Notes: a model not told the origin generated them from the letters alone. 64,000 nucleotides of DNA from an uncultured Clostridia bacterium (GCA_947305745.1 CAMZEH010000001.1:248001-312000); one strand, 5' to 3'. Shown: positions 17,815-26,736, counted from the stretch's first letter. A program made the numbers and translations.

Positions 17815-19059
17815 ATGGCACAGTTTAAAGTGATTAAAAGCGGCACAGCAAATTTGCTCGAAAGTTTGGGCAACACATCGCAGATGAAAAACATAATGAC
17901 CGCACTTTCGAATATTAACCCGAAAAACGCAGGAATAGTAGAAGGTGAAGGATGGGAAAAAGTTAAAAACACCTTCGAAGATTTTGGTTTTACAATTTGT
18001 TACGACAGAAACCTGGCGCTGCTCACTGCGGCTTTATTCGCTGCAATAGCTAGGTCAAACTGTCAAGGATTGACCACAAGGGCCCAGTCTATAATTGAAA
18101 TTAAAGCTAAGAATAAAGAAGGCAAAGAGATTGGCTTGGGAGAGGCATTTTTGCAAGGCGATGGCAAATCTATTTATGAGATTTTAAATCATACTAATTT
18201 CAAGACAATTTTGCAAGACATAAACATAAGTGAAGAATATATCAAAAAGTATCTTGACAGATTGAAAAAAATAACCCCATGGAAATTAAGTGGAAGCAAA
18301 AAATATCTTGATGTTATTAAATCAGCGTTCGAAGATATGGTGGGCGAAACTCAAGAACTGCAAATTATGCATACGGAAAATGCGTTTGAAGTGAAATCCG
18401 AAAAAGATTTCGAAAAAATTAAAAAATACAAAAGAATAAAAAATGTAATTATTTCTAATAATGTGAATGCAATACCGCGACATGCGTTTTGGCGCTGCAC
18501 GGCCTTGAAAGAGGTAACCATTCCGAGCACGGTTAAAGAAATTGGAGATGCAGCCTTCTCTGGTTGTACTAGTTTAGAAAAAATAATAATCCCGAGCGAA
18601 GTTAAAAAAATTAAGTGGTACACTTTCTGCGGATGTACCAGTTTAAAATGTATAGAGTTTCCGAGTGATGTTATAGAAATTTCAGACCATGCTTTCAAAG
18701 GCTGTACCGGATTAAAAGAGATAACAATCCCCAATAACGTTGAAAAAATTGGTTACGGTGCTTTTGGTTACTGCAAAAACTTGGAAAAAGTAACAATCTC
18801 GACTCACGCTCAAGAGATAGCCGCTTATGCCTTCTGCGAATGCATAAGCTTGAAAGAAGTCACAATACCGGGTAGCGTTACAAAAATTGGTGATGGTGCG
18901 TTCTATGGTTGCACCGGTTTAAAAAGTATAACAATCCCAGATAGCGTTACAAAAATTGATAAGTATGCTTTTAAAGGTTGCCCAAAAGATATGCAAATTT
19001 TGGGTAATCCCAAAGATGAGATTAAAGCTCAAATAAATGAACAAATTGGCAGGGAGTAA
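17815..19059 (+). CDS. BspA-type leucine-rich-repeat protein with a shared novel N-terminal domain
   Basis: A 414-residue protein. Residues 1-185 form a helical domain homologous to the N-terminus of the protein at 49231-50298; matching blocks include GWEKVK, YDRNLA followed by TALFxAIxRS, LGxAxLxGDGxxIYxI and ITPWKxSxSKxxLxVIKxAF. Residues about 205-400 are eight BspA/LRR_5-type repeats of 23 residues (LKEVTIPxSVxxIGxxAFxGCT). BspA repeats are common in bacteria of host mucosa and in gut protists, and usually bind proteins. There is no signal peptide or anchor. The start at 17815 follows AAAGAGGA. It is a single-gene unit with promoter and terminator, next to but opposite the phage head module. 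The N-terminal domain could be a delivery or chaperone-binding module (inference). Confidence 0.82.
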   Translation: MAQFKVIKSGTANLLESLGNTSQMKNIMTALSNINPKNAGIVEGEGWEKVKNTFEDFGFTICYDRNLALLTAALFAAIARSNCQGLTTRAQSIIEIKAKNKEGKEIGLGEAFLQGDGKSIYEILNHTNFKTILQDINISEEYIKKYLDRLKKITPWKLSGSKKYLDVIKSAFEDMVGETQELQIMHTENAFEVKSEKDFEKIKKYKRIKNVIISNNVNAIPRHAFWRCTALKEVTIPSTVKEIGDAAFSGCTSLEKIIIPSEVKKIKWYTFCGCTSLKCIEFPSDVIEISDHAFKGCTGLKEITIPNNVEKIGYGAFGYCKNLEKVTISTHAQEIAAYAFCECISLKEVTIPGSVTKIGDGAFYGCTGLKSITIPDSVTKIDKYAFKGCPKDMQILGNPKDEIKAQINEQIGRE

Positions 19060-19073
19060 TATAGAACTAAAAA

Positions 19074-19106
19074 ATAACACCGTTCTTTTGTGCGGTGTTA
19101 TCTTAA
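19074..19106 (+). terminator. Intrinsic terminator after the LRR gene
   Basis: ATAACACCG (19074-19082) pairs perfectly with CGGTGTTAT (19093-19101); the T-run afterwards is short. Confidence 0.75.
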
Positions 19107-19121
19107 TGTGTGTTTTTGTTT

Positions 19122-19535
19122 TCAAGATTTTTTCATGTGTTTTTTGTGGTAGTTTTTTACGTTATCAACTATTTTGCAAGAAATTTTATCTCGTTTAATG
19201 ATATTATCTTGCAGTTTACTATATTCAAAATAAATTCTTTGCAATTCATACGGCGTGAGAGTTTTTAGAGTGCTGAGCGCCTCGGGGAAAATTCTTTCTC
19301 CGCTTGAATTATATGTACAAAGCGATACAATACACGCCTGTTCACATATTGTAGAATAAATTTCGCCGTCAAGGCCGCCGAATATATTGTTTTTCATCAG
19401 TTCGTTATACATTTTTATGCAAATTATGAAATCGTACACGGTTAGAGGTCTTATGCCGACGTAATTTCCCGATACGATTATAGGCTCGGTGAGTTTTCCG
19501 GTTTTTGAGCGAATGGTGTGGGTTTTGCTAAGCAT
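19122..19535 (-). CDS. Small phage-type protein, possibly tail assembly chaperone
   Basis: A 137-residue protein, last gene on the minus-strand head module. Features such as YVGIRPLTVYDFIICIKMYNEL and LTPYELQRIYFEYSKLQD are mainly helical and resemble the size and position of phage tail assembly chaperones, but I see no decisive motif. It is separated from the connector gene by 83 bases holding an inverted repeat (AGGGCG 19579-19584 / CGCCCT 19601-19606). No tail tube, tape-measure or sheath genes follow on this strand; the next gene is the convergent LRR gene. Confidence 0.55.
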   Translation of the reverse strand: MLSKTHTIRSKTGKLTEPIIVSGNYVGIRPLTVYDFIICIKMYNELMKNNIFGGLDGEIYSTICEQACIVSLCTYNSSGERIFPEALSTLKTLTPYELQRIYFEYSKLQDNIIKRDKISCKIVDNVKNYHKKHMKKS

Positions 19536-19618
19536 TATTTAAAATCCTTCCTAGAATTGATGTAAAAATAAAGGGTGATAAGGGCGAATTATATAAATAA
19601 AACGCCCTATACTTTGGG

Positions 19619-19936
19619 TTAAGCTTGCTGTTTTTCAAGGACCGCGCGGTTATAAATTTTTTTGTTCGAAAGCCATACACTTTCCGATTTGACAACCGAA
19701 TAATTCTCGTTATCGAAGGTAATGGTAGTATTCCCCAAGTCGTCGATGTCGCAGCTGGGCAGGCCTATGTAAAGATATTGTTCGACATCGTTTTTGTTAT
19801 AGTCATCATAGAGCGTACTTTGATCATCCGCACGAAGGGGCTGAATGAATGCAGATGATTTTATATTTTCGCCGCTCTTAGATACAGTGATTTTTTGACC
19901 ATATTTTTTTATTAAACTTTTGGCTTCAATTTGCAC
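19619..19936 (-). CDS. Phage head-tail joining protein
   Basis: A 105-residue protein with a beta-rich fold typical of head-tail joining/stopper proteins of the XkdH/gp16 sort (KYGQKITVSKSG..., AFIQPLRADDQS, VEQYLYIGLPSCDI, WLSNKKIYNRAVLEKQQ). The assignment rests on size, pattern and position just after the connector gene, which it abuts without a gap (19936/19937). Confidence 0.65.
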   Translation of the reverse strand: MQIEAKSLIKKYGQKITVSKSGENIKSSAFIQPLRADDQSTLYDDYNKNDVEQYLYIGLPSCDIDDLGNTTITFDNENYSVVKSESVWLSNKKIYNRAVLEKQQA

Positions 19937-20305
19937 TTAATATCCAATCCTTTCAAAAGTGAAATTATCATCTCTCAAAAGGTCGGCGATGGCATATTTT
20001 GCGCTTAGCCATACTTCGTAAGCATGTTTTACGGTTGCTTGTGAATCGGTTTTAATGCGTAGTTCACCGGCTCCGAAAGACGCGGTTGATCCGTTTGCAC
20101 TGCTATAGAGAACGTATCTGTAAAAAGCCAGCGATGCCGCGGCGACGGTCAATCGCCTTGAATTCTCATTTATACAAGCGGAGTCTTTTAGATGAGAAAT
20201 AATATCATCGGAAGCTTCTTCGCATAGAAAAAACCACGGAGAACTTTCGGTAATCGGAATATTCGCGATAATAGCAAATCTTTCCAAAATTTCTTCTGGA
20301 TTCAT
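19937..20305 (-). CDS. Phage head-tail connector (gp6-like adaptor)
   Basis: A 122-residue helical protein. Helices such as LEDSACINENSRRLTVAAASLAFYRYVL-like segments and HAYEVWLSAKYAIADLL suit the head-completion adaptor fold. It stands directly after the major capsid gene, where this gene is usually found in siphophages and myophages. An AGGAGG site (+ strand CCTCCT near 20315) precedes the start at 20305. Confidence 0.65.
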   Translation of the reverse strand: MNPEEILERFAIIANIPITESSPWFFLCEEASDDIISHLKDSACINENSRRLTVAAASLAFYRYVLYSSANGSTASFGAGELRIKTDSQATVKHAYEVWLSAKYAIADLLRDDNFTFERIGY

Positions 20306-20393
20306 AACTAAGTTCCTCCTTAAAATGTTAAATTTCAGTCCGGCACAGGGCGACGGCCGTACGCCAGTATTAAATTATGTAAGGTGTGAGATG

Positions 20394-21413
20394 TTAGCCG
20401 TTGTTGCTTGCGGTGTAGTCGAGTACTCTGACGGCGTCTTTGAGTATTCTTGAGAAACCTACGGTTACGCTTACAGCTGCACGGTCGAGCTGTTTTTCGA
20501 TAACTTTGTCATATTCAACTTTTACATCTCCGGATTGTATCATCTGCAGAGCGAAATTCTTGTCGATGGCAACGATATTTGTAGCGCTTACGGCCTCGCT
20601 TATAACGAGTTTTGCACCGATCGGTGTTACGACGCTGCCTGTTCCGTGAAAATTGAGTCCCGCGTTCGCGTCTTGCATTGGTGTGAGTGCCAAAATATCC
20701 TCAATGGTTGCGGCTTTTGCAATCATCACGTTCGGCTGATACGGGCTCATGGCAGACCATAAGCTGAGTAAGTCGCCGTAAGCGAGAGTTCCGGGGGTTG
20801 CGGCCGTTACTGTTGATGCCGCACTTGCACCTGTTGAAACGAGTACCGAAACGGCATCGGAAATCTGCTCTGCGGCAAGATCCATACCGATTTGTTTAAA
20901 TACGAGTGCCAAGACGTCCAAATTTTGGAATCTTAAAGATTCATAAGTCGAAGAGAAGAGTCTGCCATATTTTTTGAGTGATACCAAGCTGTTGTTTGTG
21001 CAGACGTTCACGGCTCTGAGAGATTTCCCTTCAGCACCCGTGTTGTCGTTACCAAGAGCTTCGGTTGTAGCTGTAATGGCTCTGTAATCAATGCCGTCGA
21101 TTACGGTTTGTGCTGCGGTCATTGAGGGTAGAATATCAAACGCCTCAAGACCTTTTTTGATTGCTCTTGAAATAAATTCGGGGAAAAGTACGGCTGAATC
21201 GGGAGTGCAGAAGAATTTTTCAACTTTGTCGCAGTCCGGTCCGCTTACTCGTATGTTAAATCTTTTGAGCTGTCTTTGATAGGCGTCTAAACCTTCGAGA
21301 TTTGTGCCTTTGTAGTTTTCGGAAGGGTCGAGTTCTTCGAGAACTCTCGTAAAGCTTTTTCCGCCTACGTTGTACATACCTTTTTCGAGTTTTATTGAAT
21401 CGCAAAATGACAT
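20394..21413 (-). CDS. Major capsid protein (HK97 fold)
   Basis: A 339-residue capsid protein. N-terminal arm, a P-domain-like helix (LVSLKKYGRLFSSTYESLRFQNLDVLALVFKQIG), a central GTLAYGDLLSLWSAM segment followed by NVMIAKAATIEDILAL, and a C-terminal AVSVTVGFSRILKDAVRVLDY segment are all characteristic of phage capsids with the HK97 fold. It follows the protease/scaffold gene, the classic order. The gene is complete and has no stop or shift, so decay is not evident. Confidence 0.82.
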   Translation of the reverse strand: MSFCDSIKLEKGMYNVGGKSFTRVLEELDPSENYKGTNLEGLDAYQRQLKRFNIRVSGPDCDKVEKFFCTPDSAVLFPEFISRAIKKGLEAFDILPSMTAAQTVIDGIDYRAITATTEALGNDNTGAEGKSLRAVNVCTNNSLVSLKKYGRLFSSTYESLRFQNLDVLALVFKQIGMDLAAEQISDAVSVLVSTGASAASTVTAATPGTLAYGDLLSLWSAMSPYQPNVMIAKAATIEDILALTPMQDANAGLNFHGTGSVVTPIGAKLVISEAVSATNIVAIDKNFALQMIQSGDVKVEYDKVIEKQLDRAAVSVTVGFSRILKDAVRVLDYTASNNG

Positions 21414-21440
21414 AATATATCGTCCTCCGTTAAAATTAAT

Positions 21441-22439
21441 TTATATTTTGAATTGGGTGTTTTTCTGTATGGGCAAATCAGGTTTTTCCGGCGCAAATTG
21501 AGGCGCCGAGGGGATACTTTTGGAAATTTTCGATTTAAATGCCTTTTTGAGCCTCTGAAGTTCTGTCAGAGAAAGATTTCCGAGCGCGGATTTAATCAAG
21601 CTTTCGCCGATATCGGGTTCCAGAATTTTACTCATTTTCAGAACGTCGCTTCGGATTTCCTCAACGTAAGAATCTCTTTCGGATGCTTTTTGCTCCAAGC
21701 ATTTAATCATGTTGGTAAGTTTTTCGCATTCCTGAGCGGAAAGATTTACATCTTCGCCACCGCCTAAAGATTTAATGATTTCTTCCATATTTTTCTCACC
21801 TCCTTTGCAAAGTTTGTTTTCAAACGCTTTGATAACTCCGGCTTCCGGCTGTGCAGGTACGGCCACGAACGACCATTCATAGGCATCTGTGGGGTTTTCG
21901 AGAATATTGTGGCAGACTTCGTATTTGCCGTTTTTTCTGTATTTTTTGCCTTTTTTGTGTGCGCATTTTTCTTGATTTAAATCTTTGCCACAGATGGAAC
22001 AAATCTTGTTTTCGACGGCGCACCCAACGCTAACCTCTTTTTTTATTCCCGAATCAATTTCTAAAATCGTGCTTTCGTTTTTCTCGCACTTAGGCATATA
22101 CGCCTTTGCCACAAGACGTTTATAAGGCTTGCCGACTTTATTGGTTTTTTCGGGTACGTTTTCAATTTCGCAAAAGAATATTCTCGCTGTTTGATTTTCG
22201 CTCGTAGCTTTGTGGTCAAGGATTCCTGTTTTACCTATGTAAAGCTCAGAAAGTTTCTCGAGAGCCGAGTCGCTGAACCTGTCGAAATCTCTGTCTATAT
22301 CGTTGTCGCAAAGCACTACCGAAAATGAATAAATTTCATCTTCCTCAAATTTTCTTCTCGTGAGTTTGTTTATCATTTCGAGTTCTTTTTCAGAAATTTT
22401 CTTCGCTGATTTTGATTTGACTACATAGCCGCTTTCCAT
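21441..22439 (-). CDS. Prohead protease-type protein with zinc-knuckle insert and scaffold-like tail
   Basis: A 332-residue protein between portal and capsid genes. Residues 30-200 resemble phage prohead proteases (EIYSFSVVLCDNDIDRDFDRF, GILDHKATSENQTARIFFCEIE, TDAYEWSFVAVPAQPEAGVIKA). About 142-178 there is an insert with CSICGKDLNQEKCAH and a further Cys (EVCHNI), likely a structural zinc site. From about 218 it is helical and charged (ALGNLSLTELQRLKKAFKSK), as scaffold domains are. RBS-like GGAGGTATTTT lies before the start. Confidence 0.72.
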   Translation of the reverse strand: MESGYVVKSKSAKKISEKELEMINKLTRRKFEEDEIYSFSVVLCDNDIDRDFDRFSDSALEKLSELYIGKTGILDHKATSENQTARIFFCEIENVPEKTNKVGKPYKRLVAKAYMPKCEKNESTILEIDSGIKKEVSVGCAVENKICSICGKDLNQEKCAHKKGKKYRKNGKYEVCHNILENPTDAYEWSFVAVPAQPEAGVIKAFENKLCKGGEKNMEEIIKSLGGGEDVNLSAQECEKLTNMIKCLEQKASERDSYVEEIRSDVLKMSKILEPDIGESLIKSALGNLSLTELQRLKKAFKSKISKSIPSAPQFAPEKPDLPIQKNTQFKI

Positions 22440-22449
22440 AAAATACCTC

Positions 22450-23631
22450 CTAAAATATTTGTGACTGTTGATTTTTTGTGTTTTCGCCGATTTTTTGCTC
22501 TATCTCCATAGCTTTTGCGTTTGTTAGGCGCGCATTTGCGATTTGCAACTGGTCTTTCAGGTCGATGGTGTTCCAGTTGATGGAGTAATCGCATTTTAAC
22601 CCCTCAAGCATAAGCCACATATCGCAAATTTTTGATATAATAGGGTTCAAAAGCCGCCTGTAGGCTTCGAGTTCGTTGCTGAGGATTTCGGCTTGCTGGG
22701 TGGACATAGTCTCGGTCGTCGACCAGTTCAGCCCAAGCAAAAACGGCGGAATTGAGAGCTTGCTCACGATTTGTTCGAGCATTTGTCTTACGGGTACTTG
22801 ACTGTTGAGGATTTGATTGTCTGCGCCGATGACTTTTATCGAAACATCTCCGACTGCGATAAAGTCGCTCGGATTCGAAGTCGACTTCATAGCTTTACTC
22901 CATTCGGAAGCTATCTGCGAGGCTCTTTCTCTGGCAAAAGCTTTGTCTCCAGCATCGTTTGAGGGCTTGTATGTAACCGCAAAACGTACATTCCCAATAC
23001 GCTCCCAGTTAAGCCCGATACTATTGTAGATTTTCAGAAGTATGTCGCTTACAAAAGGGAGCCCTTTGAGCAGAGAATTACCGTAAACGCAGCCCGGCTC
23101 GGGGTTTAGCGAAGAAACCAAAACAAGTTCGGGATATTTTATTTCTGTTTTTTCGCCGTTTTTGTTTTTTTTATATATTTTGAGCTTTAGCGGACTGCTG
23201 CCCGTACCGAGTTCGATATTTTTAAGCGGAGCGTTGTAAAGCGCGGCGATATCGGTTCCTTCGGAGTTCATAACGATCTCGCCGATTGCTGTTCCGTAGG
23301 TTAAAAGTTGGTCGAGGTAAGAAAGTATAAAATTGTTCGTACCCGTAGCGCAGGCGTTAACTTTAATGTTCGTAAGGAATTTATTTAGTTTGTACTGAAT
23401 ATCGGGGTCTTCGCATTCTACTCTGAATTCTCCCGTCAGACGCACGATTTTCGATATTGCGGCATCGATTATCGGTACGGCTTCTCTTAACGTGTGGTAG
23501 AGTTTCCACTGATTTGTGATTTTGTTTTCGTAATTTCCGAGTGATGCATAAGGATGTGCTTTGGCGTATCCGCAAGGCGCGGTCTGGACGGCTGCGGTAT
23601 CGGTTTTACTTTTTCTTTTAAATAAATTCAA
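22450..23631 (-). CDS. Phage portal protein
   Basis: A 393-residue portal that forms the dodecameric channel at one vertex of the head. Family features are VPIIDAAISKIVRLTGEFRVE near the N-terminus, a mid-section LLTYGTAIGEIVMNSEGTDIAALYNAPL, GNSLLKGLPFVSDILLKIYNS and the C-terminal QMLEQIVSKLSIPPFLLGLNWSTTETMSTQQAEIL. It lies 15 bases after terL and 10 bases before the protease gene. Confidence 0.85.
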   Translation of the reverse strand: MNLFKRKSKTDTAAVQTAPCGYAKAHPYASLGNYENKITNQWKLYHTLREAVPIIDAAISKIVRLTGEFRVECEDPDIQYKLNKFLTNIKVNACATGTNNFILSYLDQLLTYGTAIGEIVMNSEGTDIAALYNAPLKNIELGTGSSPLKLKIYKKNKNGEKTEIKYPELVLVSSLNPEPGCVYGNSLLKGLPFVSDILLKIYNSIGLNWERIGNVRFAVTYKPSNDAGDKAFARERASQIASEWSKAMKSTSNPSDFIAVGDVSIKVIGADNQILNSQVPVRQMLEQIVSKLSIPPFLLGLNWSTTETMSTQQAEILSNELEAYRRLLNPIISKICDMWLMLEGLKCDYSINWNTIDLKDQLQIANARLTNAKAMEIEQKIGENTKNQQSQIF

Positions 23632-23646
23632 GATTATATTCTCCTT

Positions 23647-24900
23647 TCATCTTCTGGCGGCCAATGCGAAGAACGGTTCATCGTAATCATCGGCCAAAAT
23701 CGTGGTTACAAAGTATCTGATGTCATCCATGGCGTGGTCATTTTCTTTGAGCGGAGAATCTTTATTACCGCCGTCATTCCAGCGGTAAATGGAAAATTCT
23801 CTCATAGAGTCGTAACAGTTACTGCAAATTTTAATATCACCCCGTTTCAGGGCGGAAGAAACTTCTTGTATGCCTTCAAATACGTTATTTTTCGCGGGAA
23901 CGACTTTAAAATCGTTATATCTGCGAATAAGCGTTATAAAACTTGCCGCCGAAGGGTCAACAGTCATGAGCTCGATGTTTCTTTCGCCAACCATTTTTTT
24001 AATTTCTGCGTAGTGTTCGTCGTCGGTTCGTGTTTCACCTTCTTTTCTGGAGTCGTAATAATATTCATCAATCCTGTACCATACGCCGCCGTACTGTCCC
24101 CAAAGCCCGCAAGAGGTGGGGTTTACGATGCCGTAATCGCAAGAGAGTGCAAATCTGTTAAATTTAACTTTTGGAGCTGTGCAAAATGACGTACCTTCAC
24201 TCATAAACGGATAAACGAGTCCTTCGGCGGCAACCCATTTGCCCTCAATAAAGCGCTGATAAAAAGAACCGCTGTAAAGACGTTTGTAGCGGTTTTTTAA
24301 GGCGTTTGAAAGGGACGGATTATCGTCCATTGTGAAATGAAGATAAAAGGCGTTTCTAGATTCGCGTTTTGAAATCCATTCTTTAAAAAACCAATGTCCG
24401 GGATATTCGGGATTGCAGTTAAACCAAAATTTGGAGCCGTTTACCGAGCATCTTGCCAGGGCCTGCTCAACGAATGATTTAGGCATCAAAGCGACCTCAT
24501 CAAAAAGCACGCCCGATAACGTCATTCCTTGAATTAATGCGGCTGAAGATTCATCTTTACCACCAAATAAATAAAACAGATTTGATTTACCTTGATAAGT
24601 AATTTTTAGGATATTTTCGGATATTTTTTGTTTACAATCATATCCGAGACTTTGTAGAATCGGAATAATAGGGGTAACGACGTTCCTCCTGAGTGAGCGT
24701 ATGGTCTTTCCGCAAAGAGCAAATGCAGAATTTTCAAATTTATAAAACGCCCAAAATACAAAAGAAATAGACATGCAAAGAGTCTTGCCGCTTCGTATCG
24801 AGCCGTCACAAATAATCGCATCAAAATTTTCATAGCCTGAATTTTTCACCCACCAGGTTAGGGCAAGAGTTTGCTTTTTAGAAAATTCTAAGAAATTCAT
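23647..24900 (-). CDS. terL: Terminase large subunit
   Basis: A 417-residue packaging motor. The ATPase half has Walker A DGSIRSGKT (about 32-40) and Walker B LSGVLFDEVALMP (about 131-143). The RNase-H-like nuclease half shows FALSCDYGIVNPTSCGLWG (first Asp) and MTVDPSAASFITLI (second Asp), with a C-terminal DHAMDDIRYFV (third acidic site). All catalytic elements are present, so the enzyme looks intact. The start directly abuts the stop of the small subunit gene. Confidence 0.92.
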   Translation of the reverse strand: MNFLEFSKKQTLALTWWVKNSGYENFDAIICDGSIRSGKTLCMSISFVFWAFYKFENSAFALCGKTIRSLRRNVVTPIIPILQSLGYDCKQKISENILKITYQGKSNLFYLFGGKDESSAALIQGMTLSGVLFDEVALMPKSFVEQALARCSVNGSKFWFNCNPEYPGHWFFKEWISKRESRNAFYLHFTMDDNPSLSNALKNRYKRLYSGSFYQRFIEGKWVAAEGLVYPFMSEGTSFCTAPKVKFNRFALSCDYGIVNPTSCGLWGQYGGVWYRIDEYYYDSRKEGETRTDDEHYAEIKKMVGERNIELMTVDPSAASFITLIRRYNDFKVVPAKNNVFEGIQEVSSALKRGDIKICSNCYDSMREFSIYRWNDGGNKDSPLKENDHAMDDIRYFVTTILADDYDEPFFALAARR

Positions 24901-25410
24901 TTAGTTTTCTTCTTGATCTTGAAAATTATTATTATTATTTAATTTTTGTATGCTGCTTTCGAGAGCGGTATAAAACTGCAGATTTTTGCTTGAGCTTTCT
25001 TCAGTATCGATTTGTTCGAGTTTTTCGAGCGCTCTGAGCCTATCAAAAAACTTAATTTCCAGTGAACCTTCGCGAGGTTTTTTAATTTCCGCGATGTTGA
25101 AAAGATTCATTTTTTCAATTTCCGCAAAATTAAGTTTTTCGCTGAATATCAGTCTTATCGCGTCCGAAATGCTCCCAAATGCAAGGCGTTCATAACCTAT
25201 TGCCGCGCGGTAGATAAAGTTGCGCTTTTTCTCGGAGTATAGCTCATCGATTTTTTTGCATATTTCGGGTCTTGAAAGTAACCACATTGCCTTTATTTCG
25301 GGCGAAGAATTGTATCCCGAAAGCACGGCGGCCTCTTTTGGGTTACCCGTTTTTAAGTATTGGTGGCAAAAAATGAGTTCTTTCTTTTTGAGTTTTGCTG
25401 AATCGTTCAA
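24901..25410 (-). CDS. terS: Terminase small subunit
   Basis: The 169-residue DNA-recognition subunit of the packaging terminase. The N-terminal helix-turn-helix has the usual pattern ELIFCHQYLKTGNPKEAAVLSGY (residue ~10 on) and is followed by helices for oligomerisation and a low-complexity Asn-rich end. I place the start at TTG 25410 because a strong GTAGGAGG site lies 7 bases before it; an ATG at 25470 lacks such a site. It is the first gene of the head module. Confidence 0.75.
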   Translation of the reverse strand: MNDSAKLKKKELIFCHQYLKTGNPKEAAVLSGYNSSPEIKAMWLLSRPEICKKIDELYSEKKRNFIYRAAIGYERLAFGSISDAIRLIFSEKLNFAEIEKMNLFNIAEIKKPREGSLEIKFFDRLRALEKLEQIDTEESSSKNLQFYTALESSIQKLNNNNNFQDQEEN

Positions 25411-25562
25411 AATTAGTCCTCCTACTGAAAAATTAAAGCATTGCTTCTGTGCATCGACAAAAAACTGCAAAAAGTTGCATAATTTACGTCAAATGGATAA
25501 AAAAATAATGCCAATAATCGAAAAACGAAAATTGACATTTTTAATTAATTATTACCAAAAGA

Positions 25563-25799
25563 CTAATTTCCTCCGCCTACGGCCTCTGTGATTTTTTCGC
25601 CCACACCTTTGGTGAAGTTTTCGGCATCTTTAAGCATTTTTTTCGTCCGGCATTGAAGCCACCTGTCGTGGTCAAAGAAGTACATTGCGACCATCCCCGC
25701 TATGCCGCCCAAAATTACTCCTACGGTTATGAGTTTGATGATGCCGCAAATTCTTTTGCAGAGGCAGGGTCTGCAGTGTTCGTGAGCTGTTTCGCACAT
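25563..25799 (-). CDS. Small Cys-rich membrane protein (YtxH-like)
   Basis: A 78-residue protein with a Cys/His-rich N-terminus (CETAHEHCRPCLCKRIC), a single glycine-rich membrane segment (about 20-41, LITVGVILGGIAGMVAMYFF), and a charged amphipathic tail (KKMLKDAENFTKGVGEKI). The tail is reminiscent of YtxH-type proteins. GGGGTGA precedes the start. It lies between the phage head module and yunB and divergent from the latter; I think it belongs to the chromosome and not to the phage. Confidence 0.6.
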   Translation of the reverse strand: MCETAHEHCRPCLCKRICGIIKLITVGVILGGIAGMVAMYFFDHDRWLQCRTKKMLKDAENFTKGVGEKITEAVGGGN

Positions 25800-25959
25800 T
25801 TAAAATCACCCCTTCAATTTTTTGGAAAGCTTTATAGCCTTCAATAAAATGATTTCCAAAAACGAAAAGATAATACAGGAAAGATTTTACTTTTATTTTA
25901 ACAAAACGCCCGTTTCGAGCGTATGATTTATTAAGAATTTTTTGCTTGAAAGCGGGGCG

Positions 25960-26631
25960 ATGGCGATAAAACGAAAACCTCTTTTTAAATCAAAAGCCAC
26001 TGTGTTTCTGATATTTTTCTTGATTTTGGGTCTTTTTTTATTTATGGACTTCAAAATCAAGCCCGTACTCGAAACTATTTCTATGTCAAAGGCAAAAATA
26101 ATAGCGTCAGAAGTAATAAACAGCGCGATAATGGAAGATATGGCACAAAACGCAAACGAATACGAAAATATAACCGTGATAAAAACAGGAAATTCGAGCG
26201 AAGTGCTGTCGGTTTCGCTTGCGATGTGCAGAATAAACACGCTTAAATCAAGGATAAATATGCTCATCCAGAAAAAGTTTGCAGAATTCAAAGAAAAGAC
26301 GTTTTATATCTCTTTAGGCACGCTTTTGGGCTGGGAGATTTTAAATGGTCAAGGGCCGGAAGTGCCTGTAAAGATATCATCTTCAGGGAGCGTCAATTCA
26401 GATTTCAAGAGCGAATTTTCGGGCGCAGGAATTAATCAGACGCTCCATAGAGTTTATCTGAATGTACACGCCCGAATAAGCGTTATGATACCGGGTGATT
26501 CATGCGTGTGCGAGACGGATAGCGACATTCTTGTTTCAGAAGTGGTGGTAGTTGGAGCTACTCCGCAGATGTGTGGTGGAGTAGCACCAAAAACGATTTA
26601 TCCGCTGCCAGAATTTAAAGAAAAAAATTAA
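25960..26631 (+). CDS. yunB: Sporulation protein YunB
   Basis: A 223-residue protein of the YunB family, needed for normal spores in Bacillus. One N-terminal membrane segment (about 16-34) is followed by the conserved part: MSKAKIIASEVINSAIMEDM, a middle INTLKSRINMLIQKKF, and IPLGTLLG-type ISLGTLLGWEILNGQGPEVPVKI. The C-terminus has VNVHARISVMIPG-like VYLNVHARISVMIPG. ATG 25960 after AAGCGGGGCG is preferred to the TTG at 25942. Its neighbours are rimP and a small membrane gene. Confidence 0.88.
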   Translation: MAIKRKPLFKSKATVFLIFFLILGLFLFMDFKIKPVLETISMSKAKIIASEVINSAIMEDMAQNANEYENITVIKTGNSSEVLSVSLAMCRINTLKSRINMLIQKKFAEFKEKTFYISLGTLLGWEILNGQGPEVPVKISSSGSVNSDFKSEFSGAGINQTLHRVYLNVHARISVMIPGDSCVCETDSDILVSEVVVVGATPQMCGGVAPKTIYPLPEFKEKN

Positions 26632-26664
26632 AAATATGATTTTAAAAAATATCTAAAAAACATG

Positions 26665-26693
26665 TTGACATTTTCTTTTTTGTGATATAAAAT
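26665..26693 (+). promoter_or_regulatory. Sigma-A-type promoter of the rimP-nusA-infB operon
   Basis: TTGACA (26665-26670) and TAAAAT (26688-26693) with a 17-base spacer, about 66 bases before the rimP start. Confidence 0.8.
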
Positions 26694-26712
26694 GGAGATA
26701 TTAAGTGTAGTC

Positions 26713-26736
26713 AAAGAGTGGGGTTGCCCGCTCTTT
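26713..26736 (+). promoter_or_regulatory. rimP leader hairpin
   Basis: AAAGAG (26713-26718) pairs with CTCTTT (26731-26736), and an inner GGG/CCC stem continues it. It sits between promoter and rimP start. Structured rimP leaders are known in Firmicutes; I could not match this one to a named family. Confidence 0.55.

Larger units (their letters stand above)
19122..25410 (-). mobile_element. Head-only phage module (terS-terL-portal-protease-capsid-connectors)
   Basis: Eight co-oriented, closely spaced genes in the canonical order of a tailed phage head module. All appear intact. Missing are integrase, repressor, replication, lysis, tail tube, tape measure and baseplate genes, and I found no flanking direct repeats. 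Possible explanations are a prophage remnant, a satellite, or a domesticated gene-transfer-agent-like set whose tail is encoded elsewhere. The contractile baseplate genes at 1-12.3 kb are of eCIS type and need not belong with it. Confidence 0.7.

Noticed and set aside
18480..19000. Direct DNA repeats of about 69 bases
   Set aside because: They are the coding sequence of 23-residue LRR units, diverged at the DNA level; not a mobile repeat.
19122..25410. Complete inducible prophage
   Set aside because: No integrase, repressor, replication, lysis or tail genes and no attachment-site repeats were found nearby.
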